64,000 bases of DNA from Cylindrodendrum hubeiense (lineage: Eukaryota > Ascomycota > Sordariomycetes > Hypocreales > Nectriaceae), in NCBI GenBank assembly GCA_014621425.1, contig JAANBB010000010.1:62001-126000 (forward strand), written 5' to 3'. Under the pieces are notes generated by a model, which was not told the DNA's origin, did no database searches, and saw nothing but the letters and a program-made list of their open reading frames with translations. Both the position numbers and the translations under genes were made by a program. Positions within the stretch are counted from its first letter, which is position 1. Each line of letters opens with the position of its first letter. Of the stretch, positions 35,899 to 47,125 are shown piece after piece.

Positions 35899-37596
35899 AA
35901 GTTAAATAGTTATTGTGATTGTTATTCTTATTTAAGCATTGCAATCCGAACAATCGTTTGTCACATCTCCGATGTTTCCCCGTGAAAAATAGCATTTCTG
36001 TCTGTCGGGCTATTATTCCGGCCATGACAGCGGCTCTGGCAGCATAGCTGGGATAACCTTCTCCACAACTAAAGACACGGCCACCGATACCCTACCCCCT
36101 CTCACTCATCACCCTCTCGTTCCTCTACCCCTAGGATTTATACGTCCCCGTAATCTTAGTGTTGATATTTACAATCTGGTCTTAGGCTGGTCAGTGTCTC
36201 GAGCTCAGCCTACGATGATATGTGTTGCATACTTGGATTGAGATGCCGGGTTGTCTACTAGATTCTCCGGGGCTTTTACGCCCGTAAGGGCTATATTTAC
36301 TGTGTTGACTATATTTTATGTACTTATTTATTACATCACAAGTCCATTAAAACCTGTGTCATATAATATAATATAGTTCGATTCTTAGTAATTTCATTTC
36401 GTTATTAAATTGCATTTGAAGAAATATATGTAATTCTTCAATGGGATGCTTGATAATAATTTAAAATATCTACTACTCCTATGTATACCATTAAACATCT
36501 ATAGTATATTTCCATCCAGAGTCTATTAATAGAAGCACGGAATCGGGACTTAGAACCCCAATGCTCTCCCTAGGATACGAATAAAAATACTATGGATATA
36601 ATCTTTTATTTCGCATGATAAATTTTAATCATAATATACACCTTTCGTAGTACTGTAAAGTCTCCTATAATCCTATCACTATTGTAAAAGAAGTGCCTAT
36701 AGATTGTATTATCATACTCTACTGTTACTATGAACTTGAGATATTGTATAACCCCCAAATGAGGTCTAAGACATCCCACTTCGGGATCCTTGGTGAGACT
36801 CAATCCAGGTAAATTTAGATGCCTCAGACACCTTCTCACCTACTTTCCAAGAACTTGGAACTTAAATAATGACCGTAGAGCGTGCTGGCGTGGGTCATGG
36901 CAGCTGCGAAACTTGATGCCACATGCATTTTGCTGTGAGACCACAGAGTAGCGGGGTGTTATCCCTGACATGGTGGGCTATGTTGTCATTGGTCTCGGCA
37001 TCACTCTTCCTGTGACCCCTCTATGCGTCATTCCTTTGGTGCATTGATTCGCTGCATGGCGTAATTGACAAGTCATTGTACGGTCAATTCGCAAGACACG
37101 GGTCACATTTGTCTCATATCCAAGGTCAGTAGAAGACACAGAGGCTATGCATCAGTAACTTCGTGGCACGTGCGAATCTATTTTCACTACAGAGTTTGGG
37201 TTAGGGGTAATTGCAAGCCCATTCAACCAAGCATTGACTACTTTGATTTCCGATACTGCGGTCAGTCTTAGGCAATACCATGACTACTACTTTCCATTAC
37301 ATATGAACGGTGAGTTTGGAGTTGTGTATCATCTTATGCAGTGGGACGAAAATAAACTGCCGTTTGTCTTAGGTCTCAGCCTCAGTCACTTTCCAATCGG
37401 CCAGACTCCTGCGGCCATGTCTTAAAAGGGAATTTAGATCGGAGATGGGCAGTCAGGAACAACCATTGGAAATCTGTAAAAGCACTCGAAGTCCATTTCT
37501 GGTCTCATTCTGGATTCAACCATGTCTACGGAATAACCGTTGTCAATAATTATCCCCAATTTGACATTTCCTTCTTTCCTATCCCTCACCATCAAT
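35899..37596. other. Intergenic spacer with AT-rich block 36,290-36,740
   Basis: The AT-rich block has frequent TATA/ATAAT runs and no coding frame, resembling RIP-mutated relic DNA. The remainder (36,840-37,596) has normal composition and forms the upstream region of the small secreted peptide gene. Confidence 0.5.
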
Positions 37597-37913
37597 ATGA
37601 AGGTGTCTATCGCCCTTTTTACTCTTCTCACTGGGCTGGCTGTAGCTGGCCCAATCTCAACCCTGGATTTGGCAGAGCGAGTACGTGTCCATGGAGGCAA
37701 TTTATGCCGAGAATTTATTAAGAGCTAACGATGCTGTAGGAGGTAGTTCCCATTTTATAATAACCAGCCTTATTGGCTATGATGTACTGATGCAGATTGC
37801 AGACGCAGGAATGCGGGCGACAAAACGCTTTTTGCGTTGGGAGTGGAGACTGCTGTAGCGGTTTTGAGTGTGTTTCACGGCCAAGCCTTTCTGTGTGTAA
37901 AAAAGAAGACTGA
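37597..37913 (+). CDS. Small secreted six-cysteine peptide with inhibitor-cystine-knot spacing
   Basis: Exon 1 (37597-37680) encodes a signal peptide MKVSIALFTLLTGLAVAG plus PISTLDLAER and ends at donor GTACGT. The last exon runs from 37803 (acceptor TTGCAG; 37809 after ACGCAG is equally in phase) to TGA 37911-37913. It has six cysteines spaced C-x6-C-x5-CC-x4-C-x8-C, the knottin pattern. One intron 37681-37802 suffices; a 3-nt microexon at 37740-37742 is possible and keeps phase. The mature peptide is about 35-45 residues. Knottin-type fungal peptides include effectors and antimicrobial or protease-inhibitor-like molecules; no specific activity can be assigned. It sits just upstream of hxnY, probably without functional link. 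Confidence 0.6.
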
Positions 37914-38694
37914 ACGCAAGTTCAAAATGAGTCGAGTATAGTGGTAGAGGGAGCTTTCGGTCGTGGTATGGGCTTCTCCACTGGAGGCCGGCTGACTGAT
38001 CGCGGGTGTTTTTTGCTGCCTCAGATGTTCTAGCCTACTGAATTCCAATGGCTAGATTCGGTTTAACTGTATCGTTCCGGTGCACTCGCAGGTATTGAAA
38101 GAGACTCCCATGGCTGGCCGATCGCCCGCGAAGTACAAGGGTAGCGGCATTTGACGACGGCAACGTTTGGGACCAGAAATCATCCATTATTAATCAGCAC
38201 CCCCGATTGTCGGATACTCTGCTTATCGTTGTCAGGTCCCGCCGTCTTTATCGTGGGGGTCGGAATGGGCCGAAAGCGCCAGTCTAACTGCCGCGATGCA
38301 GAAGCCAGTGCCTGAACTGGGAAGCGCCACTTATCTTCGTTATCTTCCGGCTATTACTGAGGCATTCTGTGGAAACTAACGAGCACTCGCGTCCACCTTA
38401 TCTCCGTTGCGCCCTCGGCGTCGTCCAACCCCACTTTTGAATCATACCCGGGTCTAACCAGCTTACAGGCGTCCTAGACGCTAATTGACTCGTCACTTGA
38501 CTGTGTTTGGATGTGATGATGAGTGGGAGGCAGCATCCCTGAATTCCATCCCACTCACTCAATGAATATAACATTCCTGCCCTTGACGGCATAATCAACC
38601 TCACAATAGCCATCAACAGCGACAAAGTCTACTAGCTCTAAACAACTGCTCTCTCCAATCACTACTTGCTTCGTCGAGTTCAATTACATTCATC
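37914..38694 (+). promoter_or_regulatory. hxnY promoter with GTGGGR motifs
   Basis: Four GTGGGR-type sites: GTGGGG at 38253, CCCCAC at 38429, GAGTGGG at 38521 and CCCACTC at 38550. They are candidate HxnR operators (inference). Confidence 0.4.
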
Positions 38695-39900
38695 ATGTCC
38701 AAGCTAGAAATCCCAATCATTGACTTCTCGGGTTCGTCTCAGTCTCTCAATCCACTTTCCTTCGATTCTGGATACCATAAACCAAGCTTAGCGTCTAACA
38801 ATTGGAACCCCGTGTAGGCTTCTACTCCGGAGACCCCGCCCTGAAGCAAAAGGTTGTGGACCAGGTCCGCGCCAGCTGCCTCTACAATGGCTTTTTCCAG
38901 ATTGTCGGTCATTCTGTTCCTCTGACTCAGCAGAAGGCGGTTATGCAAGGCGCAAAGAAATTCTTTTCTATGCCACTGGAAGAAAAGAAGAAGGTTGCCA
39001 AGGAAAACAACACCTGGAACCGCGGCTATGAGATGCTGAGGTCCCAGATCCTCGAGGAGGGAACCAAGCCTGAGTTGAAGGAGGGTTTTTACATCGGCGC
39101 CGAGATCCCCGAGACGCATCCCTATTTCATCAACAAGAAGCTTAACAGCGGGCCTAACCAGTGGCCCGAGGGTCTTGGTAGCGACCTACCGAGCTTCCGT
39201 GGAGACTCCATGGAGTACTATTCTTCAACATTGAATCTGGCCTCAGACTTGATGAAAGTACTTGCATTATCCCTGGACTTGGAGGAAACCTACTTTTCCA
39301 AGTTCATGGATGGTGCTGTCGCCACTATGCGTCTCCTCCACTACCCGAGTCAGCCCAAGGATGGAGATGACAAGCTCACCCGAGGAATTGGAGCCCACAC
39401 CGATTTTGGTGCCATCACCATGCTCCTTCAGGATACTGTTGATGGTCTCCAGGTCTGGGACAAGCAGAACGAGACCTGGATCGATGTACGTCTAATGATC
39501 CCGTTCACCCGAATGCCCCGTTCGGTTTTCATCAGTCACACTCCCGTCGTTCCACAGTTTGCTAATACATTAACAGGTTGCTCCTACCGAGGGTGCATAC
39601 GTTGTCAACCTGGGCAACCTCATGGCAAAGTGGACCAACGAAAAGTACAAGAGCAACATCCACCGAGTCATCAACAAGTCGGGCAAGGAGCGTTACTCTA
39701 TCCCCGTGTTTGTGTCCGGAAACCCCGACTACCTTGTTGAGTGTATCCCGACCTGCCAGTCTGCAGAAAACCCTGCCAAGTTTGGGGCCGTGACAGTGGA
39801 AGACGCCGTTTCGGCAGCATATGCGGAGTCATATGGAAGGGCGCAGCTCTACAAGCAGGGACTGGAGAAGATGGCCAGTCAGGCCACGGCCACGGCCTAG
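38695..39900 (+). CDS. hxnY: Fe(II)/2-oxoglutarate-dependent oxygenase, HxnY-like
   Basis: Exons 38695-38731, 38818-39485 and 39577-39900 give 342 aa. The N-terminal DIOX_N part starts MSKLEIPIIDFSG; the catalytic jelly-roll has the iron ligands in GAHTDFGAITML and SNIHRVIN, and the 2-oxoglutarate-binding RYS of RYSIPVFVSGN. This is the isopenicillin-N-synthase-like family. In A. nidulans the nicotinate cluster includes an oxygenase of this class, HxnY, acting on pyridine-ring intermediates. The first intron follows a short 37-nt exon, as is common in this family. The gene converges on the SDR gene downstream. Identity as HxnY rests on family plus neighbourhood; by itself the protein could be any member of a large family. 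Confidence 0.8.
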
Positions 39901-40332
39901 TAAGATACCACGGCGTGTATTGGTCTCGTGTGAAAATAGTCAAATAAATTGTGTCAATAAGAATTTGTACGATCATATGTTCAATGTCCTGTAAATCACT
40001 ACATCGTGATAACAAGCTATTCTATGCTCGCAACAGTGTCAGAGTCAGAGCCACAGCGATAGCTGGAGTACGCAGACCGAAAGTGGGGTGTGGCTCGTGA
40101 CTCTTCTGTCACCCCCAATAAAATCCAACTTTTTGCTATTTCTTGTGGCGATCACTGGGAGATCAAAGTAGAACAACCCACGCTGAAAATTTACAAAGAG
40201 CGCACAGAGTTTGACAGACAAGATCATATCAGTGTATTTTTATTCATTCAAGTGGCTAAGTCTAATTATGTGGTGTACTCGTCCCATCAATCTTCATGCA
40301 TGTTAGAATTTCTCATTAAACTTCTACCCAGG
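39901..40332. other. Convergent 3' spacer between hxnY and hxnW
   Basis: No gene seen. It contains one GTGGGG (40083). Confidence 0.5.
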
Positions 40333-41161
40333 CTACCACTTTGTAACACCTCCATCAACCAAGATGTCGCTGCCTGTACAATAACTATTGCAGAATCTAG
40401 TTAGCATTGGGTTCGGGTCTGCTGTAAGTCGCGGCGAATGATGGCAAATGATGGGTCAGCATCCACGTACCTGCTAGCGTCGCTGGCTAGGAAGACACAA
40501 GCTCCCTTAATATCGTTGGGCTGGGCAACCCGATGGTTCATGATCTCGTCTTTCCATCCTTCGAGGAGATGAGGGAATGCGGCCGTCATATTTGTCTTAA
40601 CATAACCAGGGCTAATGGAATTAACGCGAATACCATGCGCATTCAACTCGGCGGCGATTGGCGCGACCATAGCGCGAACAGCTCCCTTGGTTCCGCAGTA
40701 GGCTGAGGATCGCTGGGACCGAATTGCAATATGGGATGCAATGCTGGCTACTAGGATGATACTGCCGCACTTGGTTCCATTCGCAATCATGGCTTCAGCT
40801 GCGAACTTGGCCGAGAAGTAAACGCCCTTGCAGTTGACGCCGAATAATCTCTCAAAGTCCTCCTCCTTTGTGTCGAGAAACTCGACATTCTTGTTAACGC
40901 CCGCGCATGCTACGAGAATGTCAAGCTTGCCATTGAAGTCGGCCTTGACGGCGGAAAACCCGGTCTCAAGGCTCGACATGGACGTCACATCGACGATGTA
41001 GGATTTCACCTGGACACCGTACTTTGATGAAAGTGCCTCCATTTCTGAGGCCGCAGGGTGCGTCATATCGAAAATGGCGACATCTGCGCCAGCTTCGGCA
41101 AGCCCTTCGGTGAAGGCAAACCCGCAACCTCCAGCACCACCGGTGACGATGGCCACACGGC
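40333..41161 (-). CDS. hxnW: Short-chain dehydrogenase/reductase, HxnW-like (start exon unresolved)
   Basis: Exons 41161-40471 and 40384-40333 give the body of a classical SDR: Rossmann start RVAIVTGGAGGCGFAF (TGxxxGxG), LVACAGVNKN (NNAG-like), the catalytic Ser in ILVASIASH, the YCGTK motif (YxxxK), ISPGYVKTNM, and the C-terminal end TGSDILVDGGVTKW recovered only after splicing the 86-nt intron. The protein must have a short 5' exon: the body begins after acceptor CTTACAG in phase 1. An ATG at 41288 with donor GTATGT is the nearest candidate but is out of phase, so I leave the start open. In the hxn pathway HxnW is the ketoreductase acting before ring opening. It is divergent to hxnM. Confidence 0.8.
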
Positions 41162-42589
41162 CTGTAAGAGAGAACTATATTAAACCCGAATCAGCCTCTA
41201 TTATGTTTTGGTGTTGACATCACCAAACCAAGTTGATGGGCAATTGGTGCAAGACTAGATGAGTCGGCATTTGACATACGGCAGACATTGGTGGTTGTTT
41301 GGATGGTGCAATTGGTGAATAGCAAGTCTAATTTGCTGCTGTACGGACGGAATCTTCTGTTGATTGCGTTCTGGGTAACCCGGGTGGCGAGTAAATTGCA
41401 GGAAGGTAGTGAAGTGGGCAGATGGCTTGAGGCTCTTGGGAACGATACCAGATGTACGTGCAGCTATCTCGCTTCTACTTTAGGCCGGTCTCTTTCTCAA
41501 GAGGGAGATACAACGGGCGTGGCTTATCACCCCCGACTTTGAAGTGGGTCGGCAAGGATGGGACACGATCCGTTGTCCGATCTGCCGGCTTAAGCAGAGC
41601 ATGCCGAGTGCGCGGGGATCTTGCCAATGAATCCCATTGCGGCGTGATGCATTTCCTCGAAATGTGGAGAGGACATGAAGAGTGGAAATGAGGAAGCTAG
41701 AATGGAATGGGAGTGGGAGGGAGTGAGACTAGAAACTCGCTGTGCGACTCTTCGAGAGTGGGGGGATTTCTACGTGCATGAATGGGATTCTCAGCGACCC
41801 GGAGAGAATAAGTGACGCCTACATCGACAGTGGCGCAGGCCAGATATCCCGCTAATGACCACTCACTAAATGCAAAGCGCCAGCTCCTTCGGTCTGCGGA
41901 GGCATGTCTGATAAGGTACAGGAGTGGGGATACTTAACAAAAGGGCCTACTACGTAGCCTACATGATCCTTCTCAAGAGTGGGATACTAAAAACAGTGGT
42001 TTAAGAGTGGAATACGAATAATGGCCAACAAAATTAGGCCGTCTTATCTATGTCCGTAACAAGTAATTGCCCCTCGATAAGCAACTTGGTCAACTCAGGT
42101 GGAATATCTGTATCGAAAATTAATATTGAGGATAATTAGGGATTTTTAATAGCTGCCAGTAAACGGATATTGCTGTAAGGCAAAGGGTCGTAATAGTAAA
42201 AATACCAATACTCACATTAAACTTGATTTTATCGTAATACAGGGCGAATTTCTGGAACAATTCGGTTGGGGTGGCTTTTACAGCTGATTCATGTTAGAAC
42301 TTTGTCTAGCTCGAATACGTACCATTATCTTCCCCTCATTCTCACTGTAACCGCCAAGTACACGTTATCTACGATAAGTGAATTAATAGCTGTCTTCACT
42401 TCCTAACATATAAGGCCCAGACCACACACAGGTCCCTTGTCTCTCTCACCCCATACCATCCTATACCCTACAACCATACGCTAGTATTTCATTACCAACC
42501 AGCATCTCACACCATTTTGACAACTCTCTATTCGTTCATTGAACCATCATTAAACTCCACTAAACCCAAATCGTTCTCAAGAAGTCAAG
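41162..42589. promoter_or_regulatory. Divergent hxnW-hxnM promoter, four GAGTGGG motifs
   Basis: GAGTGGG at 41711, 41756, 41932 and 41977, all in the same orientation. It also contains the unresolved first exon of hxnW. No other gene is convincing. Confidence 0.45.
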
Positions 42590-43895
42590 ATGGGCAAGAA
42601 GAAGGTTCTCGTGTGGTAAGCAACAGTCACAAAGAGAGTCAAGGTTCTCGTACTCACAACTTCTGTTCAATCAATAGCTACGGCGTGGATATTGACGCTG
42701 TTGCTGGATGGCTCGGCTCTTATGGTGGCGAAGATAGCACAAGTGACATTAGCAGAGGTAAGACTGCCCATGCTACCCTAGAGCAAAGCACACGCATTCC
42801 CCGCACCAAGAACCTTTAATCTCAAGGAAGAGACACGGATCATCAAAGTTTTTATACTAACATGGATTGTTTTTGACAGGCTTGTGGGCGGGAACAATTG
42901 GCACTCGTCGTCTCCTTAAGCTCTTTGAAAAGTACAACATCAAAGCGTCATGGTTTATCCCGGGCCACTCTCTGGAGACTTTCCCCGAGGAGTGTGCCAT
43001 GGTGCGCGATGCAGGACATGAGATTGGTCTGCACGGCTACAGCCACGAAAATCCCGTGGACATGACGCTAGAGCAGCAGCGCGATGTTTTAGACAAGACA
43101 TGGAAGATGCTTACCGAGTTTTGCGGAAAGCCGCCGCGTGGAAGTGTGGCCCCGTGGTGGGAGACTAGCGAGGAGGGTACTGAGCTGATGCTGAGCTACG
43201 GCATCGAGTATGACCACTCCATGTCGCACCATGATTGCCAGGCGTACTGGCTACGAACAGGAGATTCGTGGACCAAGATCGACTACTCGAAGAAAGCCGA
43301 GACGTGGATGAAGCCCTTAGTCAAGGGACAAGAGACTGGATTGGTGGAAATCCCCGGCTCGTGGTACATCGATGATCTGCCCCCGATGATGTTTATTAAG
43401 AATTCGGCCAACTCACATGGCTGGGTTAACCCAAGGCAAGTCAAGCTAACTTTGAGAAAGATGATTAATGCTAACAGCTATCCAGAGATGTCGAAGACAT
43501 TTGGAAAGACCATTTCGACTACTTTTACAGAGAATACGGTTCGCATTTGCATTTCCTCGCTTGTTACTCTACACTTGAGCTGACCTTGAAACACAGACGA
43601 GTTCATTTTCCCCATGACAATCCATCCCGATGTTTCTGGAAGACCTCATGTTCTTCTGATGCACGAGCGCATCATTGAGCACATCAACAAGCACGAAGGC
43701 GTTGAATGGGTAACAATGGCCGAGGTAAGTTTCATGCCCACTGCGAGTTCCTGAACATGACAGTTTGCTGACCTCAATCAGATGGCCGATCACTTCAAGA
43801 GCAAGAATCCTGTACCGGAAGGAGCACTCATGCCTGCGAGTAGGGAAGAGGTTATGAAGAAGTTTGATGAGTGGAAGAAGACACAGGCAGAATAA
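42590..43895 (+). CDS. hxnM: Polysaccharide-deacetylase-fold hydrolase, HxnM-like cyclic-imide hydrolase
   Basis: Six exons: 42590-42615, 42678-42757, 42880-43435, 43486-43538, 43597-43724, 43782-43895 (318 aa, in phase). NodB-fold metal motifs are visible: the Asp in [17 protein letters not shown] and the two His in [21 protein letters not shown] and [11 protein letters not shown] follow. It lacks a signal peptide and starts MGKKKVLVW, so it is cytosolic, like the peptidoglycan-deacetylase-like/PuuE-type branch. In A. nidulans HxnM of this fold opens 3-hydroxypiperidine-2,6-dione to alpha-hydroxyglutaramate. The third intron has a GC donor (GCAAGT at 43436). It converges on the amidase gene, whose substrate would be its product. 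Confidence 0.85.
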
Positions 43896-44232
43896 TTTGG
43901 GAAATCCATAGCTTCGATAATAATGAACTGAAACGCATACCATCTTTTACTTTTAATATGTTGATTGAATCGTATAATTGCGTCATCGCATAACATGATG
44001 TTGGTCTACGGTCAGAATATGTCGCATCTGACGACTACGGTAAAGCGGAATGAACACGCCGCTAATGCGTAGTGCAAAGACGGCGTATATAGTTGTGACA
44101 GAATAATCTTGGCGCAGAGCTGAGACGAACATTTGCAATGATCGAAATTCACACCGTAAAATACACAGGTTCACGGAGGGGAAAAGGCAAATTCTGTTTC
44201 TGCAGAGGAATATGCATCATTGATTTGTTCTT
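43896..44232. other. Convergent spacer hxnM-hxnN
   Basis: 337 bp between two 3' ends. Nothing recognised. Confidence 0.5.
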
Positions 44233-46316
44233 CTATTTTCTACCAGCCGGGCCTCTAAGAAGATCATCCAAAACCTTTCCAACAGCAAGGACCTTTTCCT
44301 CCTCAAGTTTGCGACCAACGATCTGCAACCCTACGGGCAAAGCAAGAGACGCCATATGCTCTCCATTTTCCTTCCATAGCTTTTGGTTCCACTCATCCTC
44401 TGGCCCACGGGTCTCGAAATCCCAAGGTGCAGAGAGGTCGTCCTTTTGCACCGACCCACCCGGTATCACGAGAGCGGGATAGTCGAGGAAGTTCCACACC
44501 TTGGTGTAGCCGACCCAACGGCAACCGCCGTGCGGCACAGAGGTGTGAGGCATAGGCGGCATCAGAATGACATCAACCTTCTGGCCGGAGTTTGGCGACC
44601 GGATTGAGTCCCATTTCTCCAGGTAGGCTTGCTGCAACTCAACCTTCTTCTTGTTGAGCTGCCAGTACTCGTAGACAGAGATTGGCTTCCCACGGTTCAC
44701 GAGACGCTCTACGTGGGGGATGAAAGGTTCACCTCCAGCCAGGACGTCGTTGCGAATATCCTCGCCGCCATCGACCGTGTAGTATTGATCCTGTGGATGT
44801 TGTTAGTTATCGTTGGTCATCGGGGATACAATTTAGCGTACCATGATTCTGACACAATCTTCGTGCAGGTCGGCATTCCACTCTACAATCTCATGACCAG
44901 CATTTCGGAGAACGTCAACAGCAGATTGCAGAACGCGGCTGATGGGTGGGTGTGCCCGAACAACCTCATCGTCAAACAATACTCCGATAATCAAGGGACG
45001 ACTGAAACTTTCCCTGTATATCCCTTCTCTCCATGTGAGAGGAATGCAGCGAGCGTCAAACTCCCAAGGCTTCGCGCGAATGAGCGAACTCATGGTTAGA
45101 TGGATGGTGTCGAGACTGCGAGCCAATGGACCAATGGCCGAGGGCACATGTTCTTGCCCTTCAGTGGAGACTGGAACTCCTAGATAAGGCAAACGAGCGC
45201 TCTGTGGCTATTGTTAACGGCCGGGTTGCTTTCTGGGTAGTTGGTTTGCCAAAGATAGGTTACGCACACTTGGTTTGAAACCATACAGACCCATCATGTG
45301 AGACGGAATGCGAATGCTTCCTCCAATGTCGGTACCCCAGCCCAACATGCTGGCGTTGGAAGCGAGAAGCGCCGCCTCGCCACCGGTTGAGCCACCGGGA
45401 GTATAATCTTTATCCACGGGGTTGGTTGTCAGGCCCCAGAGGGGGTTCTCAGTCTCGCACCACTGCCGTAGGGTCAGTGATCTAGCTCTCTCATTTGAAG
45501 CTCCATACATAGGTTGTAGCCTGAAACTCACCATGATGCTCTGGGGAAGATTCGACTTTGCGAGGATGATTGCACCTAGAGAGCGAAGCATCTTGACGAG
45601 TGCGGCATCATCTGATGCAGGTGCAAATGCCCTTCCTACATAGCCGATTGTAGAATCGAGTCCCTTGACGTTGAACTGATCCTTCAACGTCACGGGGATT
45701 CCGTGTAGGGGAAGCAGAAGCTTCTTGCCCTCGGCGAGGTTCGCGTCGAGCTCTGCTGCACGTTTGAGCGCATCATCGAATGCGATCTCTGTGAGACTGC
45801 AAGATCACAAAAAGTAAGCTAATAAGTCGATACAACGCTTGACGTTTATGCTAGGCATCGGGTCGTGCTAAACCTTGGACATCTCAAAGGGTGGCTTACC
45901 AGTTTGTCTGTTTATATTTTGTTAGTAACAAGATCCTTGCAAACGACTGGGATGGTGAATAACATACCTTGCTGTGCGCTTCAACGGCTCTATCAGAAGC
46001 AAGTTCAGCGTAAGTTCATTGACCAGATGATAAAGAGGCAAGCATGAAATGAGACATAAACAAACCGTTTAATGTAAGCTTTCGTAACGGCCACGCAGGT
46101 TCTGTCGCCGCGATCGATCAGGTCAACCAATTCATTGGCACTGTGGATGAGTGTGACATCATGACCCTCGTCGCCTTGGCCTTGTTCGCCCGTGTCGCCC
46201 AGAGTCGACGCGTTACCATTATTGGTTCCCGTGGTGAAGGGGGCCAATAGCTCCGCCTGCTCGGCCCTCTTTCTGGCGACAACCTCTTGCCAGGGCTGCT
46301 TATTGACGATAGTCAT
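44233..46316 (-). CDS. hxnN: Amidase (acetamidase family), HxnN-like
   Basis: Seven exons on the reverse strand: 46316-46066, 45989-45968, 45907-45900, 45796-45532, 45462-45268, 45201-44842, 44790-44233 (552 aa, in phase). Amidase-signature catalytic residues are intact: Lys in GIPVTLKDQF (~131), cis-Ser in YTPGGSTGGEA and nucleophile Ser in GTDIGGSIRIP. Exon 3 is only 8 nt (ACAAACTG), needed to join ...AVEAHSK to TNCLTEIAFDDAL. The intron 45531-45463 is a multiple of three without stop, so unspliced RNA stays open. In A. nidulans HxnN hydrolyses alpha-hydroxyglutaramate to alpha-hydroxyglutarate and ammonia. The position beside hxnM supports that role. ATG 46316 is chosen because the codon further upstream is TTG. 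Confidence 0.88.
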
Positions 46317-47125
46317 AGTGTCGATTACGCTCAATCAATACAAATCTTCCTGTGATGCAAGTAATATTCCCTAAATCAACGGTAGGCCCTTCTGCGGTTC
46401 CAATCCACGCCAATTGCGAAATGTGCGTTGACCCCTCTCCGGCGTCCCACTGGAGCGAAATCGGCCCTGGATTTCCCTGACTAGCATCGTCCGGCAGCCG
46501 ATAAGCCGGATAAGCAAGGCGGGGAACGGGCACGGCCGGGTTATCGAGGACGAGCCGGGTTTCCGACATATCACCGGTTGACGTGAGTGGAGGGAGCTGC
46601 ATTAACTGGAGCAGTTGACTGGAGCAAGTGACTGGAGCGATTAACTGGAGCAATTACCTGGAGCAGTCAACAGCGAGCCGTGAGGCCCTGAATCACGAGA
46701 CTTTGCCCAAAACAGCCCACCGCGCAGGAGTGGGGGACTTCGCGATGTAGCCAAAGTGGGGGGGGATACAGCGCGGCCTTCGCTATCTTGACCCCATCTA
46801 TGGCGTCCCATCTGCCACTGAGCCATCATGGCTTAGCAAGTGCCGCCGCGGAGCTGGCCGAGTCAGCCCAGGCGACGCGCCTACGCTCTGTAAGCCGCCA
46901 GATCTCCATCCGGCTTGCTCGCCGCTGCCAGCCAGAGACACGAAACCATCGTCGGCGTAGTTGGGGTAATAAATGACGGCGAGACTGCCCGCTTCATCCC
47001 GCTGGTAGTAGACTAAAAGCGGACACTATTTGATCATCAGACGGGCACCTTATTAAGCTTCAGACATTACATCTTCGAGGCTCACCCATCTAGAGGCACA
47101 CGCGCTGCAGTGCTCATAATTCACC
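46317..47125. promoter_or_regulatory. Divergent hxnN-hxnV promoter
   Basis: Contains GAGTGGGGG at 46728, GTGGGGG at 46756 and CCCAC at 46446. A minisatellite (46601-46669) lies in the middle. These motifs are candidate shared operators for both genes. Confidence 0.45.
46601..46669 (+). repeat. Five-unit 13-14-bp tandem repeat (consensus TRACTGGAGCARTT)
   Basis: Units around ACTGGAGCA or CCTGGAGCA repeat five times with small variation inside the hxnN-hxnV promoter. Confidence 0.8.

Noticed and set aside
36540..36580. A stretch resembling part of a tRNA in the AT-rich block
   Set aside because: No cloverleaf or T-loop GTTCRANNC could be formed.
40333..41676. An upstream start for hxnW at 41676 (MSSPHFEEMHHAAM...)
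   Set aside because: Reads protein-like for ~26 codons, but I found no splice path that joins it in phase to the SDR body.
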